From Excoecaria cochinchinensis (Eukaryota; Streptophyta; Magnoliopsida; Malpighiales; Euphorbiaceae): a stretch of DNA of 64,000 bases. The notes below the pieces were generated by a model that worked only from the letters and a program-made list of their open reading frames with translations, did no database searches and was not told the origin of the DNA. The DNA lies in the NCBI GenBank assembly GCA_947683425.1, contig CANTUQ010000004.1, positions 29,942,001 through 30,006,000 on the forward strand, written 5' to 3'. A program made the position numbers and the translations under genes. Shown in pieces: positions 46,833 to 58,171 of this stretch (the stretch's first letter is position 1; each line of letters starts with the position of its first letter).

Positions 46833-46837
46833 CATTT

Positions 46838-47657
46838 AAATCCATGCAAAGTTAATATGACTTTAATTTTTTGTAAAGCTGATATATTTTGGTTGAACAA
46901 CAAATATTATTTTTGAAAAAATATATTCCAAATAAGCCTTGTCAAATATCCATCTTTATGGCAGCTTGTTGATTTTTTTGTAAATGTTTACATAGAACAA
47001 TATGTAAATGCAACTGTTAAGTGGCTTTAATGTAATTATACTTATTGAACATATTTATATATTAATTATGTAAGTTTTATTTAAATTATGCATGCCATTA
47101 TATATAATTATTCAGTTGTGTTGTTATTCCCATTTTGAAATTTCATTGATTATAACTCTAAAATAATAATATAGATTTCAATTAAAATTGCAACTATTGA
47201 TATTATTATCATAAAATAATATCATAACGGTATAAATGTCAAAATAACATCTACTATTAGGAAGGAAATCTAATTTACTCTATATTTATTTTAGGTTACC
47301 CAAACAATGAAAATGAAAACCAAAGGAAATAAAATTTACATTACTCCCATTTTCTCTCATTTCCTCTCATTAAAGGAAATTCAACCTACTCCCATCCAAA
47401 CAAAGGGTAGGGGATTTTCCACTCATTCACCAAATCCACCAAGACTCAGAGGCAACACACCTTTGTTAGACCTAAGGAGCCAATAACAATAAGAATTCGG
47501 AGAGAAAGAAGTGAAAAGGCCTTTGGTCAAGGTTATAAATACACATTAAAGCAAGAAATACACAAGAGAGACCGATATCTACCTAGAATAATAAGCCCCT
47601 TGGCTGTTCGAAATTGAGATCCACAAAACAGGAATAAATTAAAATCAAATATCAGGA
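46838..47657. other. Right remainder of the Harbinger remnant and flank
   Basis: Continues the sequence interrupted by Athila: TAA of the Myb-like gene straddles 46837-46839, then AT-rich 3' sequence. No PIF-type right end matching GGGTG(C/T)GTTCGG was found, so the element's terminus is not located. Around 47285-47415 a 'cctactcccatccaaacaaaggg' stretch resembles transposon-end sequence but has no partner in the window. Confidence 0.45.
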
Positions 47658-48135
47658 ATAATTTTATCCACGGTAATTGAATTATTTTACTTTTAATTGA
47701 AAGTTATAAAATAAAATTTTTTAACAGAAAAATACCTGAACTTAGAGAAATTCTATTGAAAATTCTCATTGGTCACCATATCATCTTGCCACATGAGATG
47801 TGTGCATTGTCATTTGCCATATCACGATCAACGAACATATGCCACGTGTAAAAATTTTATGTATTTAAAATATTTTTACACATATTATCTCTTTATTAGT
47901 CGTGATGCGGCTGCTAATAGGGCACCTATTTTAGGTGATAGATTGGATGAGATGGGTATGTGGCATGACAACAAGGATTTCCAGTAAGTGTCCTTTCAAA
48001 ATCCCTAAAAATTCGGCCATAGTAATTTTTTTTGAGACATTTCTCTAAGTTTAGTATTTTTCAATTTAAAATTTTATTTTGTAACTTTTCAGTTAAAAGT
48101 AGAATGGTCCAATTATCATAAGTGAAATTAACCCC
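47658..48135. mobile_element. Foldback/MITE-like element with long inverted arms
   Basis: Left arm about 47658-47755 and right arm about 48034-48135 are reverse complements: ACTTTTAATTGAAAGTTATAAA pairs with the TAACTTTTCAGTTAAAAGT side, and CTTAGAGAAATTCT pairs with AGACATTTCTCTAAG. The 280-bp core carries words such as 'gccacgtgt' and 'gccacatga', like the intron element at 15.1-15.6 kb. The 72-codon ORF inside is not considered a gene. Ends and target duplication are not resolved. Confidence 0.7.
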
Positions 48136-49380
48136 AAAAATCACTAACAATCATTTTCCATATCCAAAATCTCACGAATGATAATGAAAATTGATTTTAA
48201 CTTATTATGTCTAAAATCCATCCATTATTCATTATAATTAAAATTAAAATTATTAAAACAGAAAATAAAGAGTGAAGCTCACCCTTCGGTTGCCAAGTTG
48301 AATTATAGATCAAGGAGAACAATATTTTCAAGAGAACTCCATGCCGAAAAGTCAAAAATTGCCCTTTGGAGGTTTATGGAACTTGCTAATCTTACTAATA
48401 TTTAGAGAAACATTTCTCTAAATTCATAATGTGACATTTCTAACTCTCTAAACTATTTAATGCTAATGAGTTTTCTAAATTTTCTTGAGTGATTTGAATG
48501 GAGAGGAGAGGTACCCTATTTATATGCTTAATATGGAGTAGTGGGCATTCAAAAAAACTCTTTAGAGATGAAACTCTAGGTGTTACAGATGTACTTTTAA
48601 ACTAAGAGACTATTAGATAATTCTAGAAAGCTTCTTAAAGGCTTATAAAACATAAAAATTCACAAAAACAAACAATTTTAGCATAATTCGCAATGATTGC
48701 TATGCATATGTTTACAAGTGCCGCACATTATTTAGAACCTCCCTAGAGCCCATGTATAATAAGTTTTTATCCATATATAAAACATTCTATTTGAATAACA
48801 ATAAGACATTCATACATTCTTTAGAGCTTTTGTATATTAAAATTTGCTTGCGTATGGCTTAAACTATAGAATGTAGTCCTTAGTATATGAACACAATACA
48901 AATGTAATCATGAAGGGTTCATGATATGAGATACCTATTGTATACAAATGTGTAAAAACCTAAATAATCCCTAATCATAGTATTAACAAAATAGGACATT
49001 GTTAATATGAATATACTAGCATATGTTATGCTTCTTAAAAAATTCAAGCTGCAGTTCTCATTATTTGTGATAATAGAGATGATCAAAATTAACATATAGA
49101 TGCTTGTTAGATAAACAAGCACATTAGAGATATATCATGAGAAAATTCACATGGATACTTAAAATAGTGAAGTATCTCATCATATCAGTTGTGTAAGTAT
49201 CCTTGGATTTGAGATCACCCAAGTATCTTAGGTACCAAGTGTTATACTTTAACTCCTATGCTTTTATTCCTTGTGACGCAATCTGAACTCCCGCATTTGT
49301 ATCTGACTTATTCTCGACAGTCCGCTTTTAGGATCCGAGACTAGATGAAGGTTCATTAAACTTGTGAAAATTTGTTGCTT
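48136..49380. other. AT-rich DNA, nothing recognised
   Basis: No coding region, RNA gene or clear element end. The AT-rich small ORF at 48919-49122 has no recognisable domain. Confidence 0.5.
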
Positions 49381-50160
49381 CGTAATAAAAAGGGATTCAA
49401 CCCAATTCACCAAGCCTCGGGCCACAAAAATGCATGAAACAGTGTCTTAGGGTACCCCAATTCTATTATTGGTGATCAACTTATGAGGGCATCTATTTAG
49501 GCACCAAGAGGTAGGTATTGTGGAGTCGCCACCCAACAAGACATTGGAAAAGTAAATCTAACCTCATGAAGCCTAAATGAGAGATGGTTCGGGACTTCAC
49601 TCTTACTTATACCTTAGTTAATATTTATATAAACAAGTTTTTGAAATTAACTCCATATCTCTTTTTTCACACAATTTACAAAGATAAATAAATAAAAACA
49701 CAATAAAAGCAATGTAAAGAAAGCCATGGAAAATAAAGTAAAAGTATTCCACAAAGTGGAAAATAAAACATGCATAAAGTGGGGGATTCATTTAAGTGGG
49801 AACATTGGTTCTCGCATCCATATTTACAAAAAAAATGAAGAGTTCTAAAACCAGTTTTGAAAAAAAGGGGATGAGTGATCTTATTTTGATAAAAGAAGAA
49901 ATCTTCATTTGTGTGTCATTTTGGGAGGAAATCTGAACATTGGTCCAATTTATTGAGAAAAACCTCATTTTTATTTGTATAAAATTTTTAAGTGAATTTT
50001 CATGTTAGCGGACGGAAAATTCCTTTATTATTACAAATTCAAAACAAAAGAAAGGCACACTAAAAAAAACTGAAAATAAATAAGGTACAAAAAGTATTAC
50101 TTTAACCTATGAATCCTAACCTCCGAATCTCCACTCGTCGAGAAATGCATGTATGCGGGG
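49381..50160 (-). repeat. R1 repeat, copy C (inverted)
   Basis: Reverse-complement relative of R1 copy A: GTGGAGTCGCCACCCAACAAG (49530) and GAGAGATGGTTCGGGACTTCAC (49581) match the reverse of 1071-1090 and 1335-1370, and ATTGGTCCAATTTATTGAG (49937) matches the 740-760 part. Only part of the unit is aligned with confidence; it may extend left or right. Confidence 0.55.
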
Positions 50161-50489
50161 TATTTGGACGAAAAAGAGACAAAAGAAAAGCAAATAAATT
50201 AGAAACACAATAAATAAAAAATACTTAAATAACTAAATACATGCATATTGGAATTATAAAAAAATATAAATAAAATAAAGATAACAATGAGTAGATAAAT
50301 GACAAAAAAAAAAATAGGATTGCATGCTAAAAAACAAGAAATGAAAATAAGTCATGTAATATAACATAAAAGGCAAAAACATGCATGAGAAGAATAATAA
50401 AAAAATAATCTAGAAGGTAACAGACAGATAGGAAAGAAAGAGGGACGGACGGCAAAAGGGCAAGCACCGGAAGGAAAGCCGTGCTATAT

Positions 50490-50514
50490 CCCATCACTCT
50501 CTATGAGTGATGGG
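50490..50514. other. Perfect 10-bp hairpin
   Basis: CCCATCACTC and GAGTGATGGG flank a TCTAT loop; an outer GAAAGCC/GGCTTTC pair extends the fold. Surroundings are unusually GC-rich (50435-50560). Function unknown. Confidence 0.5.
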
Positions 50515-52086
50515 CGTCGCTAAGGCTTTCTTCCCGTGGCTCATACCCTAAGCACAGTCCCGAGAGCAAAAACGTGAATTAAGCCATTTTTATACAGAAA
50601 AATAAACCGATACTTCCATTCTCCACCTGTAACATAGGTAACATCATCCGCAATAGGTAACTTTAATCTAGGCTGTCTCGTGACCCGGTGTCTACACTCC
50701 TCGAAAGGGTATATATTGTTTGGAGATTGGGTATAGCATGAATTACTTAGAGGTAGTTGAGTGATCAATAAAAGATTCACCACCCCAATTATAGTCAGGA
50801 GTTCTATCTCAAGTATTTTTATACATATTTGTTCAGAAAACCTTGGCCAAAGTCGAATGCAAGGCAAATGAGATTCACAAGGGTATTTTAGGAATAAAGA
50901 TAAAAGTACGAGAATATAATAAGTTCATGAATGAATTCATGTCCATATTCAATTCATGAATGAGATTAGAAGAATGGTGAAAGAAGTGATAGCATAGAAA
51001 CTTGATATGGAAGGTAAAAGTGAAAACCGCTAAAATTCTTGTCATATGGGTAGTCATGATGTTTGACTAGAAGCCTCTCATGACATGTACAATAATGTAT
51101 GGTGAATATCAATTGAGAATTGATAAAATGTTTTAAAAGAGTTTAAATCATAAGAGTTCCAATTCAACTACGACTCTTAGATGCATTTTGTACTGCCAAC
51201 ATGCATAGGGAACCCAAAAGATCACACACATATAAGAATTAAGGTATGAGGTAAAAAAGATATGTATAAACATGACATAGGATGTCATGGGAACTTATTT
51301 GATAAATTCTAAGAGAACATATAGGTTTTGAGGAGAGTAGAAAAGTCTCATGTGTAGAAAAGTCCCAGAAGGCTTAATCTGCATTCAGAGCTTTTTTAAC
51401 CTGGAGATTTTTTCTCGAGAGCCCATATGGTATTGGATGTTGCTAAAAATTAATATATGGCCTAATTAATATGTTATTAGGCTATAGTTAAAATTTAGAT
51501 GGTTTTGGAGCCTATTCAAATGCACAGGCCCAGCCAAAAAGGCCCTATGCGCAGAAATGGATTATTGGGCTTGTGAGTGTCACTTAAGCCCACCCAAATG
51601 TTCTAAGCCTTATAAGGAACTACAGCCATTATAGCATAATCCAAATCTGACCTTTGATGTATTTAAATACACCTCAAAGTTGAATTGGAGTAGTGGAACA
51701 AGTTGAGAACTCTAGTTCACTCAAAACTCAATTTTCTCTCCATCTCTCTTTCTCTCTCTTGTAGCCGAATTAGGGTTTACAAGTCCCTAACCCTTATTCA
51801 GCCATTATTGGGCCTTGACAAGGTTATTAGACCTTGCTTCTTGTGTGGATACCTTGGAGGTGTTTTGAAATAAGGACACTAGTAGTTTACAACAACCCGG
51901 TGCAACGTTTTTTCAACTAAATAAAGAATACCTACAATAAAGTTTTGAATTTTACTTAGAAAATTCAATTCTTTTGACTAGATCAAACATTTAAGGTTTA
52001 TAAGTTTTTTTTAAAAAATTTCACTAATTACATGAGATGTGTGATGCTTGTAAACCAACAGTTTAAGCATGATTAAATAGTGTTTG
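50515..52086. other. Old repeat-like DNA, no intact gene
   Basis: Around 51420-51860 the sequence has the look of a plant retrotransposon LTR or leader (CTCTCTTTCTCTCTCTTGTAG followed by CCGAATTAGGGTTT), but no second copy, ends or target duplication were found. ORFs at 50541-50867 and 50875-51057 have no domain. Confidence 0.35.
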
Positions 52087-52091
52087 GGCTT

Positions 52092-54546
52092 TGTAATGAC
52101 TCAAAATACACCCTAATAATATTAAGGCACCGAATGTGCGTGATTGAGTGACGAAAGTGTCAAAAGGACACAACCGTCATTAATTCGAAAGTTTTAAAAA
52201 GTGTCAATAAGTTGGACAATTATGTTGTTAAGACTTAATTTGTATTAAGAGAATTAATTAGTGGGTTAAAATATTAATAAGAGTGAATTGAAGATTAAGA
52301 GGGACTTAATTGAAAGTGTAGAGAAGGACTTGATTGCATAAAATAAAATAGTTAAGTGACTATTTGGAATCTTGCATGATTATGTTAAGTGAAAGATTAA
52401 TTAAGTAAAAGTGGGAATAATTAAGTTAAGATTTGATTAAGTAAGTTAAGTGTGTGCCATGTGTATGTAAGTGGAGTCCATGTATCATTCTTTGGTTGTG
52501 CCACCTATGCACTTGCATGAAAATATAAGGATTAAAGTGGTGGATTTTGGAGGATTCCACCTATGGGTGGCCGGTCACTCAAGAGAATGAATTTGGCAAT
52601 TTCACCTTCTTCTTTTCTCAATTCTATTGAACAAAAATCTCACTCAAAGCTTTGCTTAAGGTTGCTCTAATTAGTGTGGAACTTAAGTGTTTTCGGCAAA
52701 TTAAAGGAGAAAGTTTGTAGATCAAAGGGGAAAAGAGAAGATGGTGAGCAAAGTACCAAGTGAGCTAAAAAGGAGCAAAGGAAATTAGGTTCGGTATTTG
52801 TTGTGTTAATGAATGTTTGCTGACAAATTTAATATTCTGAGGTCTTAATGTATGTGTTGTATTGGTTTGTATTGAACGTAGTAAGTTGATTGTGTCAATT
52901 GAATTGGTTTAAAGCTTGTTGTTATAAGGAGCAATTCTGTTTTTGAGTTGAAAAGATGCAAAGAGAGGAAGGAGAAAGAAGTTTGATCTAGTAAAGCTCA
53001 TGCTTTGTCGCGAGTGCGACATGTGGCACTAGTGCGATAGAGGTTTATGATGGGCATATAGTTTGTAAAATTGTTCTTTGTCATGAGCGTGATAGACATT
53101 TGCGTTACACAGATTATTTGTAATCTTTGTTCTGCCGCAAGCACGACATGTGGCGCGGGCGCAACAGAGGTATATGTTGGGAGGTCGTGAGCACAACTTT
53201 TGGCATGAACGCGATATAGGTATAAGTTAAGACTTGAAATCTATTTTGTTTATTGAGCTTGTGAATTGAGTAGTAATATGGAAATTATAAATGAGATAAC
53301 TCAAGTGAGTATATGAATTGATTAATGAATTATATTCAATGTAAGTATGTTAGAAATATGTAGAGGAACTATATGCTTTGTTGAGATTTTGTATGCTTAG
53401 TGTGCAATATGAATTTAAGATATTTGTGTATATTATACGAACATGTTGAATGAATATGAGCATGTCAAATAGATATAGTTTTTGTATAACTGATAAAAGA
53501 ATATGTATATACATATGTTCATGGTTGTGTATAATTAATATATGATTTAAATTGAATGTGCAGTGGTTTGAAAGGATAATTGAATAAGTGTAATGTGTAT
53601 GAAATAGTGAATGAAGTTTCTATATTAAGCTTGAATTATTCATAGAAGTGGATAAGTAGGCATGCCTAGCAGCTGCTAGTGTCGATGCGCGTTTGGTATC
53701 TAGTGATTCGAGATTTGCATATCTCTAGTGTTGATACTGTTTCTCCCCAGTATCTAGTGATTGATACTCGAGTGGTATCCAGTGTTCCCGTTATCCACCT
53801 TAATGAGAATTCAAGCAATTATAAAATATGATAATGAAGTGGATAAGTGATAATGAATTGTTATTATGTGGATTATGGAATTGTTAATATATAAATGCAT
53901 AATGAAATGAATTAATGTTTATGAAGTATGTTTTTGAATTATAGATTTGTGTTGTTGATATTAAGTTGTGTTAATTTGAATATATATCACTGATAACGTA
54001 TAGTGAATTAATGCATGTAGAACTACGTGATTCTGATTCCAAAAATGTTGGGGTACGTAGGTAGCTTGGAATTCTATTCCGAGTCTGGACCAAATCATTG
54101 GAAACTAATAATGTATTTTAATTTTAATCTTGCCATAAGTGTTTGTGTTTATATTAAATCGTAATTTATCGATTAATGCGTAATGATTTATAAAGTGATA
54201 CGAAAGAATCCTGAGGTAAGATTGTGCATGATTTTGACTATAGGAATGGTTAGCATAGTAATGTTTAATTGATATTTTGATAAACATGCTAGCTATGAAA
54301 AGTTGTACGATTAAGAATTGATTTCTAATAATTTTATATTTTCAAATGTTATATAGTTTTGATCCTAAAGTATTGCATTATATGGTCGATATAGTTTGTA
54401 ATTTGAAGTATGTGAACGCTAAATAGTGATAAGATTGATATAACAATAATTTATAATTGTTTATTGAATTGGATAATTGTCTAGTTGATAGTATAAGTAT
54501 AGGATAGCATACCCAGTTTCCTCCTAGGGTACACTGGGGTGTTACA
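52092..54546 (+). mobile_element. Solo LTR of a Ty3/gypsy element
   Basis: 2455 bp starting TGTAATGACTCAAAATACACC and ending TACACTGGGGTGTTACA, with the inverted ends TGTAA/TTACA and a perfect target duplication GGCTT at 52087-52091 and 54547-54551. No internal region, primer site or second LTR exists, so the element was reduced by LTR-LTR recombination. The long LTR and the GGGTGTTACA end suit the Tekay/Del chromovirus group. Inside, 53003-53220 holds three to four diverged 'cg(c/t)gag(t/c)gcgacatgtggc' subrepeats. No gene. Confidence 0.88.
53003..53220 (+). repeat. Diverged subrepeats within the solo LTR
   Basis: Phrases of the form TCGCGAGTGCGACATGTGGCAC...GCGATAGAGGT recur near 53008, 53080, 53140 and 53185 with substitutions that often look like CG to TG/CA decay. 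Confidence 0.7.
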
Positions 54547-54699
54547 GGCTTCATGTATTTTCCTTTCGATATGTCAGGATGGTGGATTAGCAATATGATT
54601 TTTGACAGTATGCTCTTCATGTCTCTAGGTAAAGAATGACTAATTTGGGTTGGGGGTTTACTGGAATGGTGATCTAGTCTATAGATTTGGGATAGGATT

Positions 54700-55208
54700 T
54701 GATAACAAGGTAGAAATCTTCCGTTAATCTTCACTTGAGTTACCTGAAAAGGAATCAAAGAACCGTCGTGGGTTCCGACAGGAGAAACTCCGACAATCAA
54801 GTCAGTTCTTCAATCAATAAAGGTTTTTCTTGTATTTTAGTCTAGAGAGAGTAATGTACCTGATGATTCCCTTTATATAGAGCTGTGCAAAATAGGAGAT
54901 AATCTCTTGAATAGGAGAAAATCACCTTCATCTCTTGATTGATGCTTGATTCCCCATTTAGGCAGATTTGCTGAGAGATTCTTAGTACTTTCCATCCTTG
55001 GGAGGCCAAGATCTGCACCATTTCTGGCAAATATTCGTTAATTACTGCTTACCATAATCGGTGACCGAGCTGTTATCGAAGGCCGGACTGTTATCATGAC
55101 TTATGTCCGGGCGAGCCCTGATACAAGGCCTCACAAGCTGAGAGCTCGGCAGGAACGCGGAGCTCGGAGCAATCAGGCCGATCTTCCGAGTAGAGAGCTC
55201 GAATATCA
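54700..55208 (-). repeat. Tat 3' LTR
   Basis: 509 bp, TGATAACAAGG...CGAATATCA on the plus strand; the matching 5' LTR copy begins TGATAATAAGG at 63556. Confidence 0.94.
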
Positions 55209-55222
55209 TAAGTCCCCCCCCA
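55209..55222 (-). promoter_or_regulatory. Tat polypurine tract
   Basis: Minus-strand CTTGGGGGGGGACTTA directly before the 3' LTR; primes plus-strand synthesis. Confidence 0.8.
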
Positions 55223-55694
55223 AGAGATGACATTTATGTCATGAAATCAACACCAAATGATTCACTAGCGCGTGCGTTTAGGCCATTCCACGCTAGTGAT
55301 TACTGTGCGCGTGATCCCTCGAAACACGCGAAAGATCACTTCGTTGGCTGTGATCCAGCAGTCATGTCAGGCGTTATGATGAGGGCGTCCCTTGGGTTAC
55401 CGTGCAGGTATTAATTATCTTCCCTCAGCCCCAATTATCGATCGCCAGCTGTTTTCCCTTAATTGGTCTTCGCCTTCTATAAATACTTCCTTCCCCTGTT
55501 CATTCTCACTTTCGCTTTCTTTGGAGATTTTGCTGCGTTTTAGTATTGTTCTTCTTCTTCTTAATTTGCAACTTCCAGTTTACGCAAATCCCCCTTTTTC
55601 TTCGCGTCTGATCTGCTGCTATCTCTCGAAGCTTCGTCCAGATCTCCTCCACTACAGGTTTGTACTTTGTCTTCTTATACTTTGCATTTTTAGA

Positions 55695-57622
55695 ATGAGT
55701 GATCTCGAGAGTTCTCCAGAGAGGCAGAGAGTGGAGGAAGGCCTTGAGCACGAAGACATAACTGAAACTCCCGGTCCCAGTCAACCAGTACCACCGAGGA
55801 GGAAAGAACCAAGAAGGAACCCCCGAGTTGGGAGCATTAGCTCGGCTATCCGAAACAATGAATTGGCAGAATTGCAGGAGAGGCATGGGATTCCGGAGAG
55901 CTATATTGTTCGGGCACCCGGAGCTCAAGTCCGAGCTAACGCTACCTACAACAGCAAGAAAAAGATTGTGGTGTACGAGGCTGACTTCGAGGCCGGCATG
56001 AGCATCCCTCCAACAACCTTCGAAACCGAGCTATTGAACCATTACGGGTTGACCATGGGTCAAATTCATCCGAATGCTTGGCGCACAATCTCTGCTTTAC
56101 AAATATGGGCAGCGGAGAACGAGATACCTTTGACCGTGAGGCTTTTCCGAGTTACTCATGTAGTCGGTCTTCGTGTGTCAACTGAGGACCATAATTATGT
56201 TCAAGCCAGGGCTGGTTATGGGGTTTTCCATGGCAACCCGGAGTCCCTAAAGAACTGGAAGAACCGCTTTTTCATCATTGAGAGCGATGAAAAATTCAGG
56301 TTCCCAACAACATGGGGTCGGTATGTCAATAAGAATGATGATCCGATCTTTCTTACCGACCAGGAGGAAGAAACCTTGGCCCAATGGAGAGCACTCGCAC
56401 AGGCCAAAGTCGACATTAGAGTCCAACTGACGATCGGATCTATCCGAACCGCATCATCTCGACCGCGCCGAAGAGGTATATTCTAAAAATAATTCCCTTG
56501 TTCTAATATTTTCTCATTGTTCGGTTTGTTGCAAAAATGAAGCGCACTGAGAGGCCGAGCATGGTGGAGATGATGAGGGCGAAGAGGCAGAAGAAAGCAG
56601 GAAAGTCCGCCTCGTCCGAGCCTGCTCAAGAGGTTCCACCCGAGGTCTCTGAACACAATATTACCGAGCCTGACCACCACCACGACACTGATCCTACTGC
56701 TGCACCTGAGGGTCCCTTGCCTCAGACTCCACCCACGACAACTCCACAAGTCGATCTGCGGACCCCTCCCGAACCGCACTCTCCAGTGCTTGATGCTGAA
56801 GCTGGGTCGTCAAATCCCCGACCATCTCCTGTATTTTGTGATGCGGCGGGGTCGTCAAATCCCCGACCAATGAAGAGGGATATGAGGGCTCTTGCCGAGG
56901 AGATCTGCGATATTTGGAAGGAGGAGGGGAGAAACTACTCTGAAGACAATCCCGTCTTCTGCAACTTCATCCATATCCTATCCTGCGTCCCAAGGAGCAT
57001 CAACCCCTTGCTGCTCTGGAAAGCTGACGACCTGGGCGAAGCCCTTAAAAGGCATCAAGTGCAGGTATACATTGCCGATGTCTTATTTGTTTGTTGGATA
57101 TTGATTGCCACAACCCTTGATTAACGTTTGCGTTCCATACAGGCTTCCATCCTTAGTGGTGCTGTGATCGCCAAGATGAATAATTTGATAAGGATGTGTA
57201 ACCGAGAGGCACGGTCGGTTGCCGGGCAGCGCCTCAGGGCGAATGTTGCAGAGAGTAAGCTGCAAGATGCCGAAAAAAGAGCCCAGGAAGCTGAGGATAA
57301 GGCCACCGAAGCCCTAAATGAAGTATCTGAACTTCAAAAGAAAGTGGCAGGTCTTCAGGCTGAGATGGAGAAAAATAAAGCCAAAGCCGAGCAGAAGAGT
57401 TCCGAAAAGGATATCGAGGCGGCCAATCTCCGCGCCGAGCTTGACGATGTGAAGAAAGGCAAGGCCGAGGCGGAGGAAAAATTTTCAGAGCTTGAATACC
57501 AGTCTGTGGAGCTGGCTGTTGATAAATGTATTGGGTTTAGTCAGAAATTATCCGATGCTGTTAAGCAGCGTCATCCGAATATGGATTGGTCCTGGTTGGA
57601 CGAAGTGTATCCGGATGAATAA
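55695..57622 (+). CDS. Antisense extra ORF of the Tat element (putative 'gypsy-type transposase' domain protein)
   Basis: Runs opposite to gag-pol. Exon 1 from ATG 55695 (MSDLESSPERQRVEEG) to a GT donor after 56475 carries the conserved plant domain often labelled 'putative gypsy-type transposon' (FETELLNHYGLTMGQIHPNA, ALQIWAAENEIPLTVRLFRV). Exon 2 is 56537-57064, a charged region with a Pro/Thr-rich linker. A clean 78-bp GT-AG intron (57065-57142) joins it in frame (HQVQ/ASILSG) to exon 3, 57143-57622, a strong coiled coil (QDAEKRAQEAEDKATEALNE). Exon 1 to 2 does not splice canonically: the expected acceptor before AAATGAAG reads GCAA (56531-56534) instead of GCAG, so the full protein may not be made. 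An upstream in-frame Met lies at 55392. Function in Tat elements is unknown. Confidence 0.75.
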
Positions 57623-58171
57623 ACTGTGTACTCTTTGATCGTTAATGAAATGAAGATTTGATTTCTGTTTGTGTATGCCGAACCATTTGTATTTTCCATA
57701 TGCGCAGTTTGATCGATAAGGTGTGATAAACCCTTTAATGAATAAACGAAAGTGCTTATGATTGTTCGGCTAAACAAGTTCTTCAATAAGCAATGAGATG
57801 AAAAAATTCTTGGTAGATTTAACCGAGCCGAATATCTTTCGACACATAGGTCATAAAATGTTTGGTGGCATAATAACCGAGTGGGCGCCGAGTGAGTGCC
57901 ATGAGTGTATTTCATAGTTGAATATGAGAGTGTACGCCCTGTCGGCGGTGTTTTGAATGTACGCCCTGTCGGCGGTAATATTGAATCGAGTCATAGCGAT
58001 TCGAGCGCAGATAATCATAAGAGACATTGTGTTTTCATGAATTACCTCTTTTATTGAAGTTTTATCGAGTACAATGATATATGACAAAAATTGGACAAGA
58101 TAAAATGCAAAGTATCACAAAATTGACCGATGGTTAGCTAGCTGAGAGAGCCATAAGAATACCGGGCCGAG
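57623..58171. other. Spacer between the antisense ORF and the end of Tat pol
   Basis: Non-coding. Contains a two-copy direct repeat TGTACGCCCTGTCGGCGGT at 57931-57949 and 57959-57976. Confidence 0.7.

Noticed and set aside
49141..49380. Possible tRNA-like or structured RNA around GATCACCCAAGTATC
   Set aside because: No cloverleaf or conserved A/B boxes could be found by reading both strands.
54552..54694. Sequence between the solo LTR and the Tat element as a possible gene end
   Set aside because: Only 143 bp of AT-rich flank with no open frame or motif.
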